A stretch of DNA of 35,860 nucleotides. Origin: JALYUA01 sp039931865. GTDB lineage: Bacteria; Acidobacteriota; Thermoanaerobaculia; UBA5066; Gp7-AA6. The translations under genes were made by a program, and so were the position numbers. The stretch is taken from positions 1 to 35,860 of the forward strand of contig JBDTRB010000024.1 of the NCBI GenBank assembly GCA_039931865.1. Direction: 5' to 3'. This document shows, piece by piece, positions 16,587-23,319 of this stretch; within the stretch, counting starts at the first letter, position 1; the number at the start of each line of letters is the position of its first letter. The notes under the pieces were generated by a model that searched no databases, was not told the DNA's origin, and saw only the letters and a program-made list of their open reading frames with translations.

Positions 16587-17522
16587 TCAGACGACGTCGT
16601 ACAGCGCCGGCACCAGGTGGGCCGCCTCCGAGAACCGGCGCACGGCGTCGTCGTCGAAGGAGCGGACGATCATCGGAAATCCCGCATCGACTCGATCCCC
16701 CGGAAGCCGCGTGATCACGTCGCGGCCCGGGCCGCCCGGCGTTTCCCAGAGCACGAGCTCGCGGGCACCGAGCTTCGAGGCCTCCGATGCGGCCGCGGCG
16801 AGCAGCTCCGGGAGGCCGGCGCCGCCCGCGGCCGCGAGCCAGTCGGCGACGAGCGCCCGCTCCCCGGTGACGGAGAGCGCCGCCCACGAGGACATTCCGC
16901 CCGGGCCGTCGATCCACACCATGCGGTAGTACCGCGTCGGGCGCGCGTGGAACCGCCAGTTCGCCCGCGCGCGATCGCGAACCGCGCCGGACGGGATCGC
17001 TCCGCGAGCCGTCTCCCAGAGCACGTCGAAGGCCTCGCCGGCGAACTCCCCCGACCGCGCGGCGGCGGGCGGAGGAGGGAAGGACGCCACGGGCACCCGC
17101 ACCTCGCGGATCGGGAAGAGGGTCCGCGAGCCGATCAGACGGTGGCTGATCGCGAGAGCGCGCGCGTTCGGAAAACCGAAACAGAAGGGCACGCCGCGCG
17201 CGCCGACGGCCTCGTAGAAGGCACCCGCCATCGCGCGGTACACGTCTTTTCCGAGGCCGCGCGCTCGCCGGTGCGTTGCGACGTCGCCAACGGAATAGAG
17301 GAGCGTCTCCTGACCGTCGAGCGAGAACCGCATCCCCCACCCCGCATAGTTGCCCACGATCTCGCCGGCCTCCTCGGCGACGATGGCGAACCAGCCGTCG
17401 GGGTCCTGCTCGAATTTCCAGCGCCACTCCGCTTCCGACAGCTCCGTTCCGAAAGTCCGCGCGAAGAGCCGCCGGATTCCGGGGGCGTCCGCCGCCGTCG
17501 CCTCGCGGATCGCGAAGGTCAC
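16587..17522 (-). CDS. GNAT-family acyltransferase
   Basis: A 311-aa protein with one clear GNAT domain in its N-terminal half (FAIREATAADAPGIRRLF at 3-20; acyl-CoA binding motif A at ~78-98, VGDVATHRRARGLGKDVYRAM given in part). The second half is divergent, perhaps another degenerate GNAT fold. GTG at 17522 overlaps the upstream gene's TGA as GTGA, and begins exactly at the first strand of the fold. In this cluster it most likely acylates an amino sugar, though a nucleotide-sugar or glycan substrate is inferred only from position. Confidence 0.85.
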   Translation of the reverse strand: MTFAIREATAADAPGIRRLFARTFGTELSEAEWRWKFEQDPDGWFAIVAEEAGEIVGNYAGWGMRFSLDGQETLLYSVGDVATHRRARGLGKDVYRAMAGAFYEAVGARGVPFCFGFPNARALAISHRLIGSRTLFPIREVRVPVASFPPPPAAARSGEFAGEAFDVLWETARGAIPSGAVRDRARANWRFHARPTRYYRMVWIDGPGGMSSWAALSVTGERALVADWLAAAGGAGLPELLAAAASEASKLGARELVLWETPGGPGRDVITRLPGDRVDAGFPMIVRSFDDDAVRRFSEAAHLVPALYDVV

Positions 17523-18568
17523 GGACGCTCCGCGACGAACGTCTCCGCGGGCCGCCCGTCGGCGCCGGAGAAGACTGTGCAGAACCAGTCTCCGGGCGGA
17601 AGAGACGACGCGATCTCCGCCGGAATGCAAAACGGCCTGGACAGGTCCGCACCGGCGAACGGGATCCGGGAGGCGTGCGGAGAGAGCGCGATCCACGCGC
17701 CGGGACGCGGCGGAATCTCGCCGAGCGGCAGGCGCGGAAAGTGATGCGCGCGGACCCGGCGCTCCGCACGCTCGAGCAGCGCCCGTCCGGCACGCCCGTA
17801 CCGGCGCTGCCGGAAGAGCCGGCGGGACGCGGCGCGGCGCCTGACGGTCTCGGGGTCGCCCGACGCGCTCGCGCCCCAGAGGTGCCGCACCCGGGCCGCC
17901 GGGACGACGGTCAGGCGGAGGCCGGCGCGCGTCACCCGGCTTTCCCACTCCGTCTCCTCGTACTCGAAGGGGAAGCGCTCGTCGAAGCGGCCGACGCGGT
18001 CGAACACCTCTCGGGAGACCGCGAGGACCGCCCCGCTCAGGTGGCGCGCGCGCCCGCCGCGCGTCCAGAGAGACACGGCCTCGCGGGCAAAGCGCGCGAA
18101 GCGCCGGTCGTCCGCCGAGGGCGAGCGCCCCGCCGCAAAGAGGCCGACCTCTCCCAGGAATCCCGGATCGAACCCGGGAGGAAGCAGCAGCCGCCCTTGC
18201 GAGTCCCATTCGCAGATCGGCGCGGCGGCGCCCGTCCCCGGCACCCCGGCCGCGGCGATCAGAGCGGACACGGCGCCGGGACGGAACAGAACGTCGGCGT
18301 TCGAGATGAGGAGATGTGCCCCTCGCGCCCGGGCGAGCCCCGCGTTCACGCCCCCCGCATATCCGCGGTTATCGGGCAGAGCGACGAGCGCGTCGGCGCC
18401 GATCGAGCGGAGCGCCTCTGCCTCGCTCTCGCCCGACCCGCAGTCCACCAGGACGATCTCCCCTGCGATTCCCTCGCGGGAAAACGCCTCCCGAAGGGTC
18501 GCGGCGCAGTCCCGGGCGAGTGGAGCCTGACGGTAGTTGACTATGACCGCGGTGACGTCCGGCCTCAC
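17519..18568 (-). CDS. family 2 glycosyltransferase
   Basis: A 349-aa WbbL/rhamnosyltransferase-like GT2. It shows VTAVIVNYRQAPLARDC (5-21), VDCGSGES (41-48), DNRGYAGGVNAGL (66-78), a NADVLF metal-site region (90-95) and a C-terminal acidic motif in FPFEYEETEWESRV. GTG at 18568 forms a GTGA overlap with the preceding GT4. The stop overlaps the GNAT gene in the same way. The NAD triad replaces the usual DDD/DxD, which is common in this subfamily. Confidence 0.9.
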   Translation of the reverse strand: MRPDVTAVIVNYRQAPLARDCAATLREAFSREGIAGEIVLVDCGSGESEAEALRSIGADALVALPDNRGYAGGVNAGLARARGAHLLISNADVLFRPGAVSALIAAAGVPGTGAAAPICEWDSQGRLLLPPGFDPGFLGEVGLFAAGRSPSADDRRFARFAREAVSLWTRGGRARHLSGAVLAVSREVFDRVGRFDERFPFEYEETEWESRVTRAGLRLTVVPAARVRHLWGASASGDPETVRRRAASRRLFRQRRYGRAGRALLERAERRVRAHHFPRLPLGEIPPRPGAWIALSPHASRIPFAGADLSRPFCIPAEIASSLPPGDWFCTVFSGADGRPAETFVAERP

Positions 18569-19611
18569 GGTCGGCTCTCCGCCAGGGCCCGGTCGAACGC
18601 CGCTTCGAGCCGCTGCGCGACGAGCGCCGGATCGAATCGGCGGACGACCGCCGGACCGTCGCGCCGCGCGCGGGATCTGGCGTCAGGAGCGAGCGCCGCG
18701 GGGACCGCCGCCGCGAGCGCCTCCGGGTCGCCGTCGCGGAAATAGGACGCCGCGTCTCCCGCGATCTCCCGGTTCCCGGGCGTGTCGGACAGGAGACAGG
18801 GAACGCCGCACGCGAGCGCCTCCAGGATGGGCAGGCCGAATCCCTCCTCCGGACGGGTGGGCCCGAGGAAGAGGTCCGAGGCGCGATACGCGAACGGCAT
18901 GCGCTCCGGCGGCAGCGCCCGATGGTAGTCGTCGATCACGTCCCATCCCGATTCCTCGGGCGTCGGCGCCTCGACCGCGATCCGGCGGAGGCGGAAAACT
19001 CCTCCGCCCTCGCGCAGGAGCGCCAGGCCTTCCAGCCCGACGCCGATTCCCTTCACGTCGGCGCCGTGGGGCCCGACCATCAGCACGACCGGAACGTCCG
19101 GGGATCTCTGGGGAGACGACGGAAAGAAGCCCGCGCCGTCGAAGGCCTGCCCGACGTTCTCGACGGGTCCGTGCCCCGAGCCCTCGAGTCGCGCTGCGAG
19201 AGAGGACGAGACCGCGAGCTTGCGCGTCGGCAGGCGGTACGCGGCCTCGATGTCGGCGCGGAGGCCCGCATAAAACGAAAAAGATGCCTCGTAGCCCTGG
19301 CTCAGGTGGAAGACGGGTCCGGCCGCCCCCGCGAGCGCCGGCGCCGCGGTGGTCCAGAACGTCGCGACACGCACGTCGGCGGCCGCGAGCTCCCGGGACT
19401 CCGCGAACGAGCCCCGCTCGAACCGGGCGCGAGAGAGCGGGAACCAGCGCGGCTGGGGAGCCGGAGAGACGACCGACACGCGATGGCCCCGGCGCGCCAG
19501 GGTCTCGGCCTGCAGAAGCGCCACGCGGACTCCGCCCGAGAGCTCCGTCGATTCGAGGAGATACGCGATGCGCAATGGAGCGTCCGTCAGACCGAAGCGA
19601 CCGCGATCCAC
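18565..19611 (-). CDS. family 4 glycosyltransferase
   Basis: A GT-B enzyme of 337-349 aa. The N-terminal half has LRIAYLLESTELSGGVRVA (13-31). The C-terminal half carries the GT4 donor-site signature PEEGFGLPILEALACGVP (254-271) with the conserved Glu pair. The start is uncertain: GTG at 19611 overlaps the methyltransferase gene by 25 bp, while TTG at 19575 begins right at LRIAY with no overlap. Neither has a strong ribosome binding site. The 3' end overlaps the next gene as GTGA. Confidence 0.9.
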   Translation of the reverse strand: MDRGRFGLTDAPLRIAYLLESTELSGGVRVALLQAETLARRGHRVSVVSPAPQPRWFPLSRARFERGSFAESRELAAADVRVATFWTTAAPALAGAAGPVFHLSQGYEASFSFYAGLRADIEAAYRLPTRKLAVSSSLAARLEGSGHGPVENVGQAFDGAGFFPSSPQRSPDVPVVLMVGPHGADVKGIGVGLEGLALLREGGGVFRLRRIAVEAPTPEESGWDVIDDYHRALPPERMPFAYRASDLFLGPTRPEEGFGLPILEALACGVPCLLSDTPGNREIAGDAASYFRDGDPEALAAAVPAALAPDARSRARRDGPAVVRRFDPALVAQRLEAAFDRALAESRP

Positions 19612-20687
19612 TGGTACACCGACAGCAGGCTCGGCTCGAGTCCCGTCAGTCCCGCGACCGACTCGACGAATCCCGCCGCGTCGGGAGCAGGAGCGCCCTG
19701 GATGCCGTCGATCGACGAGACCCCCCAGCCCGCCTCTTCCAGCGCCTCCGCGAGGAAGGGGCGGGTGAACCAGCGCAGGTGCCCGGCGTCGCGCGGTCCC
19801 GACGGCGCGGGATCGAAGCGGCCGAGGACGAGGTCGCGAGCGACGGAGATGTGCCCGGCGTTCGGCACGCTCGCGATGAGAAGCGCTCCCCTCGCGGCCG
19901 CGGCGCGGGCGGCCGAGAGGAGCGCGACGGGATCCGCGGTGTGCTCGAGCACATCGCCGAACAGAAACGCGTCGAAGCGTTCGCTCCGCCCGGCAAGGTC
20001 CGACAGCGCGGCGGCGGCGTCCGCGCAGATCACTCGATCGAGCCGCGGACGCGCACGCCCGGCCGCAGCGGGGTCGCGTTCGATCCCGGTGACGTGGAGC
20101 TCCGGGTCACGGCTCTTCAATGCGGCCCCCGTCGCGCCGGAGCCGCAGCCCACGTCCGCGAGCCGTCGGATACCGCTCGGAAGCCGATCACAAAGTTCCG
20201 GCCTCGCTCGGTCCGATGGGTCGTCCGGGACCATGGCGGCGAACCCCGGCAGACGGATCGCGGCCGCGTCGTCGTCCGCGAGGAGCCTCCCGAGAAAGAC
20301 GTCGACCGACTCTCCCGCCCGCGGGCCGCACCCGTCGAGCCGGAACGCCACCAGCGGTGCCGATCCGGTCGCTGCCTCCCAGGGAGCGGCTTCGAGTTCG
20401 CGCAGCGTGTGCGCCGCTGCCGATCCCAACGTCCCCGATACCCGCCCCGCCACGGCGGCCGCGCCTCGAGGGACCTCCGCGAACGAGAAAACCCCGATGG
20501 GAACGGAGGCGGGGGCGCGCACGACCGCCCAAACTTGCGCTGCGGCGAATGCGCTCGTCGCGGGATCCGCCGGCTTCACGTCCACATCGTGCTCCGCGGC
20601 CACCGCGCGCCTCCAGCGCAGGCGCGCGAAGAGATCGCCGTAGCCGGGCGATTCCGGAGACCCGAGAAAGGCGAGCCCCGTCTTCAA
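19587..20687 (-). CDS. class I SAM-dependent methyltransferase with unassigned N-terminal domain
   Basis: A 366-aa protein. Residues ~170-330 are a UbiG/Coq3-like methyltransferase with SAM motif I DVGCGSGATG (178-187), acidic motif GIERD (201-205), GDVLEHT (244-250) and HLRWFTRP (303-310). Residues 1-160 match nothing I recognise; they read as alternating strand/helix, perhaps a remnant glycosyltransferase fold. The start is TTG at 20687, overlapping the Wzt stop as TTGA. The frame is open to 20954 but only across Wzt. It might methylate a sugar, possibly as a chain-terminating cap read by the Wzt C-terminal domain (inference). Confidence 0.85.
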   Translation of the reverse strand: MKTGLAFLGSPESPGYGDLFARLRWRRAVAAEHDVDVKPADPATSAFAAAQVWAVVRAPASVPIGVFSFAEVPRGAAAVAGRVSGTLGSAAAHTLRELEAAPWEAATGSAPLVAFRLDGCGPRAGESVDVFLGRLLADDDAAAIRLPGFAAMVPDDPSDRARPELCDRLPSGIRRLADVGCGSGATGAALKSRDPELHVTGIERDPAAAGRARPRLDRVICADAAAALSDLAGRSERFDAFLFGDVLEHTADPVALLSAARAAAARGALLIASVPNAGHISVARDLVLGRFDPAPSGPRDAGHLRWFTRPFLAEALEEAGWGVSSIDGIQGAPAPDAAGFVESVAGLTGLEPSLLSVYQWIAVASV

Positions 20688-21982
20688 CGCCGGGCGGCAG
20701 CGGAGAGACCGGCGGGCCGCCGGCCGGCCGCGCCTTCCTGCTCGATCGACCACACGTGCGGCGGCCGCAGGAGACCGACGGAATATTCCGGCGCGACGAC
20801 GGAAAACCCGGGACGCAGGATCTTGAGGTCGTGGAGATGGAGCGCCGTTTCGTCCCCCAGGAAGACGTAGAGGCGGAACTCCCCCTGCGCGATCGGAAGC
20901 TCCGGAAACAGCAGCTTCAGGCTGTAGCGCGAGCGTCCGGTCAGCGGCGCCCACGGCTCGCCGCGGGTGTCGACCGCGAACGCCTGAACGCCGTCTTCGC
21001 GATCCGCGCCGACCCGCACGTGAAACGCGAGCGACGGATCCGCCGTCTCGAACTCGATGTCGACCGCGACGGTCTCCCCGGCCGCAAACTCGGACCGCGC
21101 ATAGCCGGAGCCGTCGTGCACCCGGACTTCCGTCAGCCGGGCCGGGCGCCGCCCGTTCGTGCTCGCCGGCTCGGACATCGACGGGGACAGGTCGAGGCGC
21201 CGCTCCTTCTCCTGGAGAAACCGCTCGTACTGCCGCACAACTTCAGACGAGGGGCCCTGCGCCGCGACCGCGCCGTTCTTCAGCCAGATTGCCTCGTCGC
21301 ACAGGAGGGCGATGTAGTAGAGCGCATGCGAACAGAAGAGCAGCGTCCCTCCCCTCTGCTGGAACTCCGTGATGCGGTCGATCGACTTTTTCTGAAAGTA
21401 GCCGTCGCCGACCGCGAGGGCTTCGTCCACGATGAGCACGTCGGCGTTGGCGTGCGTGGCGACGGCGAACGCCAGCCGGAGGCCCATTCCGGACGAGTAG
21501 GTCCGCACCGGGCGGTCGAAGAACTCTCCGAGCTCCGCAAAGTCGCGGATCTCGGGAAGCCGCTGGCGGATCTCGGGCCCCGTCAGCCCCAGAAGGGCCG
21601 CGTTCATCCGGGCGTTCTCGCGGCCGGTGAACTCCGGATGAAATCCCATTCCGAGCTCGAGAATCGACGCCACGACGCCGCGCCGCTCCACCGTGCCGGA
21701 AGTCGGCGCCGTCGTGCCGGCGACGATCTTTAAGAGAGTGGACTTGCCGGCGCCGTTTTCTCCGATGAGACCGAGCGCCTTGCCTGCGGGAAGGTCGAAC
21801 GAAACGCCGGAGAGGGCCTGGAAGTCGCGGTGACGGGGGGTTCGGAGAAGAACCTCGCGGAGCCGGTCGCTCGGGTTCGTATACAGGCGGTACACCTTGG
21901 AGAGGTCGCGCGCCTGCACCGCGACCCCGTTAGCGCCGGCCGCTCCGCCACCGACGGATCCGGGTTTCGGGTTCCCTCTCAC
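20684..21982 (-). CDS. wzt: polysaccharide ABC exporter ATPase with C-terminal glycan-binding domain (Wzt-type)
   Basis: A 432-aa protein. ABC domain ~20-245: Walker A GENGAGKST (74-82), signature YSSGM (162-166), Walker B VLIVDEALAVGD (182-193) and switch His219. The Q-loop region includes ILELGMGFHPEFTGREN, typical of the O-antigen/teichoic exporter subfamily. Residues ~283-415 form a Wzt_C-like beta-sandwich, which in E. coli O8/O9a types recognises the modified end of the finished polymer. GTG at 21982 forms a GTGA overlap with the radical SAM gene. The matching permease is at 32362-33147, not adjacent. Confidence 0.94.
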   Translation of the reverse strand: MRGNPKPGSVGGGAAGANGVAVQARDLSKVYRLYTNPSDRLREVLLRTPRHRDFQALSGVSFDLPAGKALGLIGENGAGKSTLLKIVAGTTAPTSGTVERRGVVASILELGMGFHPEFTGRENARMNAALLGLTGPEIRQRLPEIRDFAELGEFFDRPVRTYSSGMGLRLAFAVATHANADVLIVDEALAVGDGYFQKKSIDRITEFQQRGGTLLFCSHALYYIALLCDEAIWLKNGAVAAQGPSSEVVRQYERFLQEKERRLDLSPSMSEPASTNGRRPARLTEVRVHDGSGYARSEFAAGETVAVDIEFETADPSLAFHVRVGADREDGVQAFAVDTRGEPWAPLTGRSRYSLKLLFPELPIAQGEFRLYVFLGDETALHLHDLKILRPGFSVVAPEYSVGLLRPPHVWSIEQEGAAGRRPAGLSAAARR

Positions 21983-23088
21983 TCGCCGACGGCGAACTCG
22001 CAGCGCCGGCAGAGAAAGTCCGCGGGCGCCTCTTCGACCCCGTAGGTCCAGCGGCGCAGACGCGCCATGGTGTCCCCCCCGAGGATCTCCGCGACCGTCT
22101 GTGTCTTCAGGTCCCCGACCGTGAGCCGCTCGTAGTAATCCTGGCAGCAGAGGACCGCCTTGCCGGTAGCGGTGACGTGAAGGTGCTCGAACGGGCGCGA
22201 GCCCATGAGCTCGCAGCCGCGCAGCTTCTTCTTCGGCGGCGGCTCGGGCACGAACGTACCGCTGGCGGGCCGGCTGCGGATCCGGAAGGGCTTGACCTCC
22301 CACCCGCGCGGCTCGAAGCGCTCGCGGATGCGGGCGACCTCCTCGCGATGTGCGTCGTCTTCTTCACCGAGAACCACGATCGCGGTTTCCTCGGCGAGGG
22401 ACCGAGTGCGCATTGCGTCCACGTTCGCCAGCACCCGCGGGAGGTCCCGGGTGCCGTGCAGGACCTGGTAGCGCTCAGGGTCGAGCGTCGGAAGATTGAT
22501 GCCGATGTAACGGAAGCGGCCGAACGCCTCGAGCCGATCCGCGCGGTCGGGCGTGAACTGCGAGGCGTTCGTCAGGATCGACACAGGCAGCTTCCGCGAG
22601 AAGAGAAAACGACAGCGCTCTTCGAAGAGCGGGTCCACGGTCGGCTCGTTGTAGTTCGACAGGAAGACAACGAGGTCGGCGCCGCCGATCTCAGCGGACT
22701 GGTCGACGATTGATTCGAACAGCTCCGTCGACATCACTTCGCGCTCGCGCGGATCGACGGATACGGGGCAGAACGGGCAGCGGTGATTGCACACCGTGCA
22801 GGTCTCGAGCGACAGGAACAGAAGGTGCGAGCGCCGCGACTCCCGGTCCACGTCGTCAATTAAGAAACGTGCGACCCGGAGATGCTCGAGCACGCCCGCG
22901 TCCACTCCCGGAGGGAGGCCCTGCCTCATCCGCGAAAGCGCGCGGAAGCCCTCCCCGTCCTTCAAAAGCGACGCTCCCGTCAGGGGGTTGTAGACGACCG
23001 TCCCGCGATCGTGGAGGAACGGGGACTCGATCTCCGCGTCCACCAGGGCCGTCGAATGACCGCGCTCGAACCCGGTGGCCGCGCTCAT
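21979..23088 (-). CDS. radical SAM/SPASM protein
   Basis: A 369-aa protein. The 4Fe-4S binding motif CNHRCPFC (Cys100, 104, 107; CX3CX2C) is in the core, with an extra Cys97. A C-terminal auxiliary cluster region has GCE near 293, a CC pair near 314 and CRRC (360-363). The ~95-residue N-terminal extension contains YNPLTGASLLKDGEGFRAL, like the small PqqD/peptide-binding folds of SPASM maturases, but no peptide precursor gene is visible. Substrate unknown. In this setting it may modify a sugar or an associated peptide. It is the first gene of the operon, led by a repeat array. Confidence 0.88.
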   Translation of the reverse strand: MSAATGFERGHSTALVDAEIESPFLHDRGTVVYNPLTGASLLKDGEGFRALSRMRQGLPPGVDAGVLEHLRVARFLIDDVDRESRRSHLLFLSLETCTVCNHRCPFCPVSVDPREREVMSTELFESIVDQSAEIGGADLVVFLSNYNEPTVDPLFEERCRFLFSRKLPVSILTNASQFTPDRADRLEAFGRFRYIGINLPTLDPERYQVLHGTRDLPRVLANVDAMRTRSLAEETAIVVLGEEDDAHREEVARIRERFEPRGWEVKPFRIRSRPASGTFVPEPPPKKKLRGCELMGSRPFEHLHVTATGKAVLCCQDYYERLTVGDLKTQTVAEILGGDTMARLRRWTYGVEEAPADFLCRRCEFAVGE

Positions 23089-23112
23089 CTCAGGCTGCTC
23101 AATCTCAGCAAC

Positions 23113-23180
23113 GGGATTGCATCATTCGAGGTCTGCATTATTCGAGGTCCGGCAACATTCGAGGGTCCGCAACATTCGAG
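23113..23180 (-). repeat. four 16-17 bp tandem repeats upstream of the radical SAM/wzt operon
   Basis: On the minus strand CTCGAATGTTGCGGACC, CTCGAATGTTGCCGGAC, CTCGAATAATGCAGAC and CTCGAATGATGCAATCC follow one another. The shared core is CTCGAAT-RW-TGC. They start 92 bp and end ~25 bp before the ATG. A TAGAAT (-10-like, 23183-23188) precedes the array, so it may be in the transcribed leader. Confidence 0.9.
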
Positions 23181-23261
23181 CCATTCTAGTCTCAGGGGGC
23201 GTTCTCTCGGGATTCATACGGGCGGGGCCGGGACCGCGTCGCGGCCTCGCACAGCCGATCG

Positions 23262-23293
23262 AAAAAAAAGGGCCCTGGTTCCAACCAGGGCCC
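23262..23293 (-). terminator. rho-independent terminator of the PKD-protein gene
   Basis: GGGCCCTGG / CCAGGGCCC stem (23270-23278 with 23285-23293), loop of 6, followed on the minus strand by eight T. A textbook terminator 27 bp after the stop codon. Confidence 0.95.
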
Positions 23294-23319
23294 CTTCGAA
23301 AAGGCGGATTCGGAGCTCC

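Noticed and set aside
18537..20870. 777-codon plus-strand frame
   Set aside because: Antisense to GT4 and methyltransferase genes with intact motifs; Arg/Pro-rich low-complexity product.
23113..23180. CRISPR array
   Set aside because: Repeats are contiguous with no spacers of 30-40 bp and no cas genes are present.
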